Part shown: positions 9,569 to 17,377 of the stretch, piece after piece | Layout of the letters: each line of letters starts with the position of its first letter | How positions within the stretch are numbered: the first letter of the stretch is position 1 | Assembly: GCA_002502625.1 (NCBI GenBank) | Contig: DAPV01000078.1 | Coordinates: forward strand, 1-36,601 | Direction of reading: 5' to 3' | DNA from: Euryarchaeota archaeon UBA125 | Lineage (GTDB): Archaea; Thermoplasmatota; Poseidoniia; Poseidoniales; Thalassarchaeaceae | Length of the DNA: 36,601 nt | Translations under genes and position numbers: made by a program | The notes under the pieces: model-generated | What the model saw: only the letters and a program-made list of their open reading frames with translations | Told to the model about the DNA's origin: nothing | The model's database searches: none

Positions 9569-10258
9569 ATGGAAAAAACATTACCGTTGTGGGATATTGA
9601 AGAAATTCAAGACGAAATATTAGATGAGTTTCGTTCAGTCCCAATTATTTTTGTAACTTTTTTAGCCATATTTTCTGGTTTTGTTTTCCTCCCATATTCC
9701 CAAATTATTGGCACTCTAATCATCTTTCTATCTTTTATTCCTACGGTAATAGTTTTCAAACAACAGATAGATATTAGATCAATTCGTAAAGCATTGCAAA
9801 TTATAGGTGTTGATGATGGACATCCATGGCATCCAGCAGATGAAGGAGAAAGCACAAAAACTAGAGTTAGGAATGTAATAGGTGAATGGATTTCACTACC
9901 GCACTCTGCTAATATATCGATACATGAGAATATAATATCCGAAGGATGGACAATTAGAGATGAAGAAGAAGAAATATTACTACATTTAGGATCAGAAATT
10001 CGACACAACGATGCATTAAATATGGAGATTTATATCAATCAAGCACTTATTCTCTCAAGGGCTCAAGAGTTCGAACAAGACCCAACCCTCAGAGATGCAC
10101 GTTTTAGAGAAAATTCAGCAGAGGGGTTTCTAGAAAGAGAATGGTTGGATACAAGTCCCGGACAAGTAGAGATAGAATTTGGCCAAATGGGACGTGCTAG
10201 AGAGATCCTCGGAAAATCTAGGAATTCCATACATTCGGCTTTAGATTCGGAAGAATGA
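9569..10258 (+). CDS. Hypothetical membrane protein with two helices and a cytosolic C-terminal domain
   Basis: The start at 9569 (MEKTLPLWDIEE) is chosen over 9530 because GAGGA lies at normal spacing before it. Residues about 25-65 form a helical hairpin (FVTFLAIFSGFVFLPYSQIIGTL is within it). The rest is soluble and acidic: DEEEEILLHLGSEIRHND and a helical tail. No family was recognised. It is followed after 16 bases by a second small membrane protein in the same direction, so the two probably form a pair. The intergenic region upstream (9372-9568) separates it from the divergent DUF835/DnaA-like unit. Confidence 0.55.
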   Translation: MEKTLPLWDIEEIQDEILDEFRSVPIIFVTFLAIFSGFVFLPYSQIIGTLIIFLSFIPTVIVFKQQIDIRSIRKALQIIGVDDGHPWHPADEGESTKTRVRNVIGEWISLPHSANISIHENIISEGWTIRDEEEEILLHLGSEIRHNDALNMEIYINQALILSRAQEFEQDPTLRDARFRENSAEGFLEREWLDTSPGQVEIEFGQMGRAREILGKSRNSIHSALDSEE

Positions 10259-10274
10259 CGGCAACGGTCATAGG

Positions 10275-10895
10275 GTGGAAGAACAAAACGACATTGTGGA
10301 AGAGTGGCGAGATAGAATTGCAGCTTTGCCTGAAGAACATCGAGAGATGTTCCAGGGTGGAACTCTAAGTCAATTCTTTCTACGTTGGCCACTAACACTC
10401 TCTCATCCAACATTTGTCGGAGCTTTCTATGGGCTACTAATCTCGCTAGCATTACTAGGACCCACTCTAATCGATCAAACATCAATTGGAGAGTCATTTA
10501 GTAATTCAGTAAAGACTTGGTCAATTACTGCTCTGACAATTATCCTAATTTGTGGAATCCTTGGAGGGTTTAGTGCAATCATTCTTGCTATCACAAAACG
10601 TATTCCTCTTAGACTAGATAAAAGAAGAAAATTCATTTTTCCCATACCATTCATTGGATTAACTCTATTCACAGTATCAATTTTAGAGCCTTCTTTGGGC
10701 ATCCCAGAGCAATTAGGTTGGGTGTTAATGTTAGCGCCTGGCCCACTTTATGTTCATCTTTCATATGCACCCAGATGGAGAATGCTAGATAGGATGGCTA
10801 GAGGATTGAAACCTATGGATGGCCCAATTGAAGTAGGCAAAAAGAGAGAGTCGGAAGACCAAGACATGTTAGATGCAATAGATGAAATTAGTTAA
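10275..10895 (+). CDS. Hypothetical four-helix membrane protein
   Basis: A protein of about 206 aa starting with GTG (10275). A hydrophilic N-terminus (residues 1-45) precedes four probable membrane helices at about 47-67, 84-107, 120-137 and 146-160. The short charged C-terminus includes KKRESEDQD. No conserved catalytic motif is visible and I recognise no family. It follows the gene at 9569 by 16 bases and likely shares its transcript. It ends 6 bases before the convergent oxoamine synthase gene. Confidence 0.55.
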   Translation: MEEQNDIVEEWRDRIAALPEEHREMFQGGTLSQFFLRWPLTLSHPTFVGAFYGLLISLALLGPTLIDQTSIGESFSNSVKTWSITALTIILICGILGGFSAIILAITKRIPLRLDKRRKFIFPIPFIGLTLFTVSILEPSLGIPEQLGWVLMLAPGPLYVHLSYAPRWRMLDRMARGLKPMDGPIEVGKKRESEDQDMLDAIDEIS

Positions 10896-10901
10896 AAATT
10901 A

Positions 10902-12080
10902 TCAAATTAAACCTATTGATTTACCTGCTTTTTCAAACGCGGCAAGTACCTGATTCAGATCTTCGCGTGTTAATCCTGCAGACATTTGTGTTCGAACACG
11001 CGCTTTATCTCTTGCGACCATAGGGAAAAGTATGGCGCCAACCATAACACCTGAATCACGCATTGCAGAAGAAAGGCGCTTTGCCGTTGACGATTCACCA
11101 CACATTACTGGAATAATTGGGGTAGTAGATACGCCAGTGTCAAATCCTAATGATTCAAGTTCATTTCGAAAATAATGAGTATTGTCCCATAACCTCTGAA
11201 CATGTTCTGGTTCGTCAATTATTACCTCGACAGCAGCTTTCTGAGCCGCAGCAACTCCAGGAGGTTGACTTCCTGAAAGTAACCAAGAACGACTATGATT
11301 TAGTGCATGAAGACGCATTTGCTCTGTTCCGGCTACTATTCCTCCTTGCACCCCCATTGCCTTTGAATAAGAACCGACCTCGAAATCAACACGTCCTTGA
11401 AGACCAAAGTGTGCCACAATTCCTCTCCCGTCACCTAAGACTCCTTCTCCATGACAATCATCAACGAAAACCATTGCATCATATTCTTCAGCTACTTTCA
11501 CAATTTCGTCTAATGGAGCAATGTCTCCATCCATACTGAAAACACCATCTGTAATGATTAATTTTCGGTCTGCATCTTGATTTTCCTTCAAAATTTGTTC
11601 TAACGCTCCAACATCGTTATGAGGATATACTGCTCTCTGAGCTTTTGTCAATCTAACCCCATCAATTATTGAGCCATGATTTAGTTCATCAGAAATGATG
11701 ATATCTTCTTTACCGTTTACTAGAGTAGGAATTAATCCTACATTTGCAGTATATCCTGCAGAATAAATCAATGCAGCTTCTACACCTTTGAATTCAGCAG
11801 CAACCCTTTCTGCTTCTAAATGGATATCCATAGTACCTGCAATCGCTCTTACAGAACCACTTCCTACTCCGTACAATCTAGTGGCTTCTATTGCTGCGTC
11901 AACTACCTTTGGATGAGTTGACAGATTAAGATAGTTATTTGCAGACAGCATGATAGTCTCTTTACCATTAATGGATACCCGTGGTGCATTAGCAGATTCC
12001 AAGACAGGGGGTTCCCAATTGAGGCCTGACTTTTCTAGTTCTAAATATCGCTCTCTCATCCAGTCGAGGTCCTTGGCCAT
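10902..12080 (-). CDS. kbl: PLP-dependent alpha-oxoamine synthase (glycine C-acetyltransferase / KBL-like)
   Basis: A 392-aa fold-type I aminotransferase-like enzyme of the alpha-oxoamine synthase family. These enzymes condense an amino acid with an acyl-CoA or cleave 2-amino-3-ketobutyrate to glycine and acetyl-CoA. Visible family features are NNYLNLSTHP (48-57), YGVGSGSVRAIAGT (70-83), DELNHGSIIDG (131-141), VDDCHGEGVLG (206-216) and the PLP lysine in SYSKAMG (K240). KBL is favoured by overall length and the start of the sequence. 8-amino-7-oxononanoate synthase and serine palmitoyltransferase belong to the same family and cannot be excluded. No biotin genes or threonine dehydrogenase lie nearby. 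The product of the reaction is therefore not fixed by context. Confidence 0.8.
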   Translation of the reverse strand: MAKDLDWMRERYLELEKSGLNWEPPVLESANAPRVSINGKETIMLSANNYLNLSTHPKVVDAAIEATRLYGVGSGSVRAIAGTMDIHLEAERVAAEFKGVEAALIYSAGYTANVGLIPTLVNGKEDIIISDELNHGSIIDGVRLTKAQRAVYPHNDVGALEQILKENQDADRKLIITDGVFSMDGDIAPLDEIVKVAEEYDAMVFVDDCHGEGVLGDGRGIVAHFGLQGRVDFEVGSYSKAMGVQGGIVAGTEQMRLHALNHSRSWLLSGSQPPGVAAAQKAAVEVIIDEPEHVQRLWDNTHYFRNELESLGFDTGVSTTPIIPVMCGESSTAKRLSSAMRDSGVMVGAILFPMVARDKARVRTQMSAGLTREDLNQVLAAFEKAGKSIGLI

Positions 12081-12156
12081 AGACTGGGATAATCATGTCA
12101 AACATGATGCTTCCGTTCATCGCTTAGTTGAAACGAAAGGACGGAGAGGGGGATTT

Positions 12157-12855
12157 ATGCGCCACAACATAAGGGCGATGATTTTAGGAATCGCACAAGA
12201 TGGTGGCGTTCCACATCCAGGATGTAATTGCAACACCTGCCAATTTTATTGGGAAAACAAGGTAGTACTCTCCCCTAGTTCATTAGCAATCATTGATGAA
12301 AAACAGTTACATCTCATTGATGTAACTAGAAACCTAGATAGACAGTTACGAAAAATTGGAAATAGAAATGTCACAGATATTTGGCTAACTCATGGACATA
12401 TCGGTCATATAGATGGAATAGGATTGTTTGGTAAAGAAGTAATGAATGTGAAAAATGTTAAACTTCATGCGAGTAAATCAATGATAGAACTAATTCTAAA
12501 CACCCCAAAATGGAATAAATTGGTAGATGACAATATATTAATTCCTACTCAATTCAAAAGCAATGAGCCTATTCAAATTTCTGAAAATCTGGTAATCACT
12601 CCAATACAAGTCCCCCACAGAGACGAATTAACGGACACTCATGCATTCTTGATTAATGGGCCTGAAAAATCCTTACTGTATCTTCCAGATCACGATTCGT
12701 GGGAGGAAACATTAGACTTTGTAGAAAAAGAGACTGTGAATGAATGGTTTGAATCATTAGGCATAGAAATCGTTTTACTGGATGGTACATTTTGGTCAAA
12801 AAATGAATTGCCTCGACAAAATGATGTCCCTCATCCGCCTATATTAGATTCATAG
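12157..12855 (+). CDS. PqqB-like metallo-beta-lactamase-fold protein, cut by an in-frame TAG
   Basis: The start at the ATG at 12157 is supported by a purine-rich GGAGAGGGGG upstream. The longer frame to 11950 overlaps the divergent oxoamine synthase and is discarded. The N-terminus ILGIAQDGGVPHPGCNCNTC is the hallmark of PqqB-related MBL-fold proteins. THGHIGHIDGIG (H79, H81, H84) is the metal site, with Gly in place of the usual Asp, as in this subgroup. LLYLPDHDSW and VLLDGTFWSKNELP match the later part of the family. The frame stops at TAG (12853-12855) just after DVPHPPILDS, where relatives continue. The missing C-terminal part is encoded in the same frame directly after the TAG. Substrate unknown; no other pqq genes are seen. 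Confidence 0.75.
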   Translation: MRHNIRAMILGIAQDGGVPHPGCNCNTCQFYWENKVVLSPSSLAIIDEKQLHLIDVTRNLDRQLRKIGNRNVTDIWLTHGHIGHIDGIGLFGKEVMNVKNVKLHASKSMIELILNTPKWNKLVDDNILIPTQFKSNEPIQISENLVITPIQVPHRDELTDTHAFLINGPEKSLLYLPDHDSWEETLDFVEKETVNEWFESLGIEIVLLDGTFWSKNELPRQNDVPHPPILDS

Positions 12856-13011
12856 GGAAGATTAAGCAATCTAAATGGAAAGAAATTAGAAGTCTTCTTC
12901 ATTCATTTTAATCATACAAATCCTTTGTTAATTCCAAAATCGAATGAAATCAAACAGTTACTAGATTCAGGATGTAAAATTTCAATTGAAGGGCAGCAAT
13001 TTTTACTTTGA
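12856..13011 (+). pseudogene. C-terminal continuation of the PqqB-like gene beyond the in-frame TAG
   Basis: The bases after TAG stay open in the same frame to TGA at 13009-13011 and encode the family's conserved C-terminus: VFFIHFNHTNPLL (compare the IHxNHTNP of PqqB relatives), then an Asn/Glu/Lys helix and a closing ISIEGQQFLL. With this segment the protein would be about 283 residues plus the TAG position. CAG to TAG (Gln) is the simplest single-base explanation. I see no ribosome site or start codon for separate translation. Confidence 0.75.
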
Positions 13012-13055
13012 CAAAAAAACGGAATACTAAATGAGGTAACTATTATGCCAATTAC

Positions 13056-13532
13056 ATGCACCTATCAGGGAGTGTTACTAGTGGACTTGGAAGAGCGTCC
13101 GTATTTATGTCTCAATCGCATTACCAAGACCAATTTCGCAAGATTTTAGGAGCAACTGCTTGGCCAGGAACTTTGAATGTCCATGTAGAAAATAATGACT
13201 TAAGCAGTTACATCGCTTTACGGCAAAAAGCAGGAATTGATACACTGGATTTAGATCAGGAGTTAATCGATAAAGTCTCAAAAATCGATACTTCAAATAT
13301 TGAAGCAATGAGAATAAGAGGATTCCTCAGAGAAGGAAGATCGTTTGGTGGAGCAACTGCATATTTAGCCGAAATTAGTACCTCAGAATCTAAAAATATC
13401 TCTTGTGCAATATTAATTCCAGACCTTACGCGTCATGTCGAAGTGATAGAAGTAATTGCAGATGTTTTCCTTAGAGAATCTCTAAATCTCAACGATGGAT
13501 CAGTCGTCAACCTCGATCTCATTGTTGACTGA
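13056..13532 (+). CDS. ribK: CTP-dependent riboflavin kinase (archaeal RibK, DUF120)
   Basis: This enzyme phosphorylates riboflavin to FMN using CTP, an archaeal-specific family. GSVTSGLGRA, the Tyr/Phe-rich YQDQFRKILG, WPGTLNVHV, IRGFLREGRSFGGATAYLA, AILIPDLTRH and VIEVIADVFLRESLNLNDGS all match the RibK core. It is the short form without an N-terminal helix-turn-helix. The start is uncertain. ATG at 13056 is in frame but its GAGGT (13034-13038) is far upstream. A better-spaced ATG at 13045 is in another frame. The 3' end overlaps the convergent truA by 33 bases. Confidence 0.85.
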   Translation: MHLSGSVTSGLGRASVFMSQSHYQDQFRKILGATAWPGTLNVHVENNDLSSYIALRQKAGIDTLDLDQELIDKVSKIDTSNIEAMRIRGFLREGRSFGGATAYLAEISTSESKNISCAILIPDLTRHVEVIEVIADVFLRESLNLNDGSVVNLDLIVD

Positions 13533-14447
13533 GGTCATTTCTAGAATCCATCCTCTTTGAAGTAACAAATCTATTTCTCTACGAGCAATTTCTTGCCAAC
13601 GCTCATGCATCCTTTCTTCTTTACTCGAGGGAGGATTTGACCAAGCCGCTACTGCTTCTATTGGCATTAAATCAAGACTTGGCAAAGCAGAGTGATTGAT
13701 GGTCCATAGAATCAGCCAATCGGCAGAAGAACGTCCGAAATCTACTGATTCATTAGGCCGATGTAATGCACGAATAATATCAGATAATTCAAATCGTCCG
13801 GTAGCAAGACCATGTAGAGCAGATGCAATACGACGAACTTGATTCCACAAGAAAGATTCAGCTTCAATTCTAAAACCGACTACTCGTCCCGAAAAATCAA
13901 CCCAAGGGGTACAACTATGAATGGTTCGAACTGTTGTTCTACCTTCTTCTACTCTGCAAAAATTCGTAAAATCATGCCCACCTTCAAAAATTCTACACCA
14001 ACGTGATACTCGTTCAGGAGATACATCAACTGGCCAACCAGATAAGGCTTGGAGACGATAGTAGTAAACTCGACGTTTTGCTACTCGAACAAATACATCA
14101 TCAGATACTGCATATGCACCCCAAACAAAAACATCATCTGGTAATCTGTCATTAATAGCCCTCAGACAATTTTCTTCCCCTATACTCGACCATTTTTCTG
14201 TAAGAATATCAAATGAACCAAGATTCATCCTAACATGAACACCTGCATCTGTTCGTGAAGAAATCCAGATATGACTGTCTGAATTTATCCAATCAAGTTT
14301 CTTCAGTACTTTTTCTATTTCTCCTTGAACAGTACGAACATCTGGCTGAAGTTGTGAACCATGGAATTTGTCTCCAAGGTAGCCAAAACACAATACTAGT
14401 CGTTGAGTTTCTAAAATTGAGGCCTCAGATTTTTCAACCTCAGTCAT
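13500..14447 (-). CDS. truA: tRNA pseudouridine synthase A
   Basis: A 315-aa member of the TruA family, which isomerises uridines 38-40 of the tRNA anticodon arm. Visible motifs are FGYLGDKFHGSQLQP (21-35), RTVQGEIEKVL (38-48), the catalytic SRTDAGVHV (D67) and RRVYYYRL. FTNFCRVEEGRTTVRTI and FLWNQVRRIASAL occur in the second half. GAGGGCG precedes the ATG at good spacing. It begins 9 bases after the TPR-like gene stop, so the two are likely cotranscribed. Its 3' end overlaps ribK. Confidence 0.9.
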   Translation of the reverse strand: MTEVEKSEASILETQRLVLCFGYLGDKFHGSQLQPDVRTVQGEIEKVLKKLDWINSDSHIWISSRTDAGVHVRMNLGSFDILTEKWSSIGEENCLRAINDRLPDDVFVWGAYAVSDDVFVRVAKRRVYYYRLQALSGWPVDVSPERVSRWCRIFEGGHDFTNFCRVEEGRTTVRTIHSCTPWVDFSGRVVGFRIEAESFLWNQVRRIASALHGLATGRFELSDIIRALHRPNESVDFGRSSADWLILWTINHSALPSLDLMPIEAVAAWSNPPSSKEERMHERWQEIARREIDLLLQRGWILEMTSVNNEIEVDD

Positions 14448-14456
14448 GTTTCGCCC

Positions 14457-15005
14457 TCACTCTTCGAGTGCGAGATATTCCACTGCTTCCTCTGTTGAGG
14501 AGAATCCCATTCCTAAGAAAGCAAACTCGACTGCGACTGGAATAAACTGCTTTGCGAATGCTTCACTTCTGTCGAAGTTAGTTTTGAAATCAATATTGTC
14601 AATAAGCATCTTAGCCGCTTGAAAAAGATCAGCACTAACATCAAAATCATCAGAAGATTCTCCTAATTCTTTCAGTTTCTTTAGTTCTCTTATAGCTTTT
14701 GGAATCCTATCGAATTCAATCAAAGCATTGGCTAAAGCTGCTTGATATTCTGTACTCTCAGGATCCATTTTTGCGGCTTTTTGAAAATAAGCGGCAACCT
14801 GTCCTTCATTTATTCTCTCTTTGCCCTTTTCATCGAAATTTCCATTGGCTTGAATCTCAAAAAGTGCGGCTTCTGCCCAACCATGAAAACCTACGGGGCT
14901 GTCACCATGTGCCTCGATTATTGCCTCAAAACTCCCCATCGCACCCATGTAATCTCCACTCATAATACACTGTGCTGCCTTAACTGTCAATTCTTCATCC
15001 ACCAT
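14457..15005 (-). CDS. TPR-like helical repeat protein
   Basis: From the ATG at 15005 the protein is about 182 aa. The frame is open to 15044, but the extra 13 residues (basic, Arg-rich) look non-coding. The remainder is alpha-helical with tetratricopeptide-like pairs: AAQCIMSGDYMGAMGSFEAI, AAYFQKAAKMDPESTEYQAA and an IPKAIRELKKL helix. The spacing of small and aromatic residues in KMDPESTEYQAALANAL is typical of TPRs. A protein-interaction role is inferred. The nine-base gap to truA suggests an operon. No partner can be named. Confidence 0.65.
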   Translation of the reverse strand: MVDEELTVKAAQCIMSGDYMGAMGSFEAIIEAHGDSPVGFHGWAEAALFEIQANGNFDEKGKERINEGQVAAYFQKAAKMDPESTEYQAALANALIEFDRIPKAIRELKKLKELGESSDDFDVSADLFQAAKMLIDNIDFKTNFDRSEAFAKQFIPVAVEFAFLGMGFSSTEEAVEYLALEE

Positions 15006-15084
15006 GTGACCACCAGAGGGTCGTCTGCACCGGTAGTTCATCAACGGTGCGGATGAATTGAAATGTCTAAACTAACTCAATTTC

Positions 15085-16107
15085 TTAAGATTCATCTGAA
15101 ACTTGAGGTTCTTCAACACCATCTGATTCACTATCTTTCGGAGCACCGGGTCTAGTTCGTAATTCGTTGACCAAAGCATAGACATCCATAGGTCTTCGAA
15201 TCCCATAGAAACAATCTTCAGGATCTAAATCTACTGTAGTTCTAGTTCTCTGAAGACGGATGACTACGAACATTAACCTAATCATTCGAATAATGAAATT
15301 AGTACTCTGTTTGGTGGCTGCATCTGTAACTTCTGTGGCAACGCCACCCCCAACTGAAATTGAATCTTCTCGCAGCCCCATTCCTGATGCAGTTATGACA
15401 TGAAGACTACCATAGCCTAATAATCGTCCAATCAAACTTCTTTCTACTTTCAGATTCTCAATTTTGGTCAAACTAATCGCATGACTGTTCGCATCAATGA
15501 ATTTTAAAAATTCTTTCTTGAGGTAAACTTGCTTGTCTGTAATTACATAGGTAAAGGCCCGCTGATACATTACCGTCAAGATAAACATTACAGAAGAATA
15601 AATCACTCCAAAATAGAGATAAAACGAATCATTCCAATCAGGAAGAAAACCGCTAGGTGCTTCTCCAACGAGTCCAATTAATACACCCGCAGGGCCATCA
15701 GTAAACACCCATTCAAGGAAGAAAAATCCAGGTGTCAATGAAATTAGAAGTAGAGACACAGTATACCATCTTCCAGATGTACTGAAATTAAGAAAATTAT
15801 TGCACCAAGTTATTACCAACATTAGTACAAAGAAACCAGTTACTCCAAACAGATCCGATAATCCATGAAGAATAGTCAAGAAAGAAGACAAACCACCTTC
15901 TCCCGACGGGCTATTCATTGTAGCACCCCACCAAAATAGCATATGAATAATAAAAACTGAAAATACCAAAACGTATCTTGGAAACATCGAAAGAAAACTT
16001 GGGCCTGAACGATAAAACGGTTGTTCATAGGAAGACATCTCGGGAACTGCGCGTCGTGCAGCATCAACATCTAATCCCTGCTTAAATGACTCCATTTTCT
16101 CACCCAT
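15085..16107 (-). CDS. Membrane protein with bacterial PH (bPH2/DUF304) domain
   Basis: A 340-aa protein with about four hydrophobic helices between residues 43 and 190. A segment follows that matches bPH2 domains: YVITDKQVYLKKEFL, SLTKIENLKVERSLIGRLLGYGSLHV and an ITASGMG loop. Such domains sit at the cytoplasmic membrane face; specific ligands are unknown. The C-terminal tail is acidic (SESDGVEEPQVSDES). AGAGGG lies before the ATG at 16107. It is a separate unit, with 62 bases to the next gene upstream and 79 bases to the TPR-like gene downstream. Confidence 0.75.
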   Translation of the reverse strand: MGEKMESFKQGLDVDAARRAVPEMSSYEQPFYRSGPSFLSMFPRYVLVFSVFIIHMLFWWGATMNSPSGEGGLSSFLTILHGLSDLFGVTGFFVLMLVITWCNNFLNFSTSGRWYTVSLLLISLTPGFFFLEWVFTDGPAGVLIGLVGEAPSGFLPDWNDSFYLYFGVIYSSVMFILTVMYQRAFTYVITDKQVYLKKEFLKFIDANSHAISLTKIENLKVERSLIGRLLGYGSLHVITASGMGLREDSISVGGGVATEVTDAATKQSTNFIIRMIRLMFVVIRLQRTRTTVDLDPEDCFYGIRRPMDVYALVNELRTRPGAPKDSESDGVEEPQVSDES

Positions 16108-16169
16108 GTCTATCCCTCTGTAACCCTATCTTACGGGTTCATATTTAACGACTTCCGGTAATGTTCATT

Positions 16170-17339
16170 TTAATGCAAAATTCCCCATGAATGCTCAGCA
16201 TTTCCTCGAATCCAAGAATAGTCTGAAGCAGTACGCACTTCAATCTCATCTATAATTACTAATTTCTTGACAGTCAATGGATATTCATTGTAAGTAAAAT
16301 GAGATTCAAGACCCATTCGAGTAGGTTGATCAAAGGCCCAATGTGCACGACTAGTCGCATCTAAAATCATACTTAACTGGGTTCTCCCATTCCAAACTCG
16401 AATCTTAAATGAGGGGAGAGCGTTTCCATCTGAATCTAATAATGAATCAGAATTAGATTTAATCAACTCAACTTCACATCGCTCAAATCTTTCAGTTCGA
16501 CCCCTACGAGCGTCGTGAAATAATCCAGCTGTTCGAAGAGGCAATCTATGCCTATCCCTTCGTTTCCAAGGTGTTGAATCATTGGCAGTTACAGAAAGGG
16601 AAAGATGAGGCATGAACCAATCAAAATAGGAACCATCATCAAAATGTAAGAAGCCCCAAAACCAAGGAACTGAAGGTGCTTGAACGACAACTTTCTGAAA
16701 ATATGCTGTTCCTTCAACTTCTTTACCATCGATAATTCCAGATGTTTTAGTCCCATGTAAACGAAGAATATCGTATCCCATGGAATCTGTGAATAAATTG
16801 TGAGATCTAGTTGCTGCAGAAAGAGGGGGGTTCCAAGGTGTCATCTCAAAATTGAAACTTGAAGGAGCACCTTGATCAATCATTTTCTGGTCAGAAATTA
16901 ATCGCAACCAAAATGCACTATTATCGGGTCGAAGCCCCATGGATAAATCGTCTTCAGTCAATGGAACTATGGCTCCACCTGCACTATCCGATGGCCAGAG
17001 ATCATGCCTTTTATCTAGAGCAAGCATCCTACACTTCCTTAGCACTAAGGGCTCAAACATTTTCTCTCCATCATACCACCATGCGCATACCATTCCACCT
17101 AATGTATGTCCACCCTGTTTGTCAGTATGGAAGCGCTGACCCTCCCAGGGTACTTCATTAACATCAATTGAAACTGTATCTTTTGTTGACCAAAGAACCA
17201 TCAACTGCTTAGAACGCTCAGGATGGTCTTCACAGGGTAGTACAACCAACCACCACCACCATTGCCAAGTCAAGCGATGTAAGGGGGGCAGAAAATCGAG
17301 GCGCCAGAGAGTATCTATGTCCCCCTCGAAACGATCCAT
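16170..17339 (-). CDS. Uncharacterised W-rich soluble protein, possibly lipocalin-like
   Basis: I do not recognise this 389-aa protein with confidence. It is beta-rich and unusually Trp-rich (WQWWWWLVVLP near the N-terminus). GTAYFQKVVVQAPSVPWFWG followed by LHFDDGSYFDWFMPHL resembles the pattern of the AttH/CrtC and tocopherol-cyclase-like lipocalin superfamily, but this is weak. A C-terminal part has LESHFTYNEYPLTV and ends WGILH. There is no signal peptide or membrane helix. It lies between the ABC operon and the PH-domain gene on the same strand, 38 bases after the ABC permease stop, so it is probably not coupled to the permease. A role in lipid or carotenoid binding is only a suggestion. 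Confidence 0.5.
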   Translation of the reverse strand: MDRFEGDIDTLWRLDFLPPLHRLTWQWWWWLVVLPCEDHPERSKQLMVLWSTKDTVSIDVNEVPWEGQRFHTDKQGGHTLGGMVCAWWYDGEKMFEPLVLRKCRMLALDKRHDLWPSDSAGGAIVPLTEDDLSMGLRPDNSAFWLRLISDQKMIDQGAPSSFNFEMTPWNPPLSAATRSHNLFTDSMGYDILRLHGTKTSGIIDGKEVEGTAYFQKVVVQAPSVPWFWGFLHFDDGSYFDWFMPHLSLSVTANDSTPWKRRDRHRLPLRTAGLFHDARRGRTERFERCEVELIKSNSDSLLDSDGNALPSFKIRVWNGRTQLSMILDATSRAHWAFDQPTRMGLESHFTYNEYPLTVKKLVIIDEIEVRTASDYSWIRGNAEHSWGILH

Positions 17340-17377
17340 GTACAGCGAGGTGCAACACGGCTGATGAATTTAGTACT

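Noticed and set aside
11950..12156. N-terminal extension of the PqqB-like gene
   Set aside because: It overlaps the divergent oxoamine synthase gene and precedes a strong ribosome site with an ATG that fits the family N-terminus.
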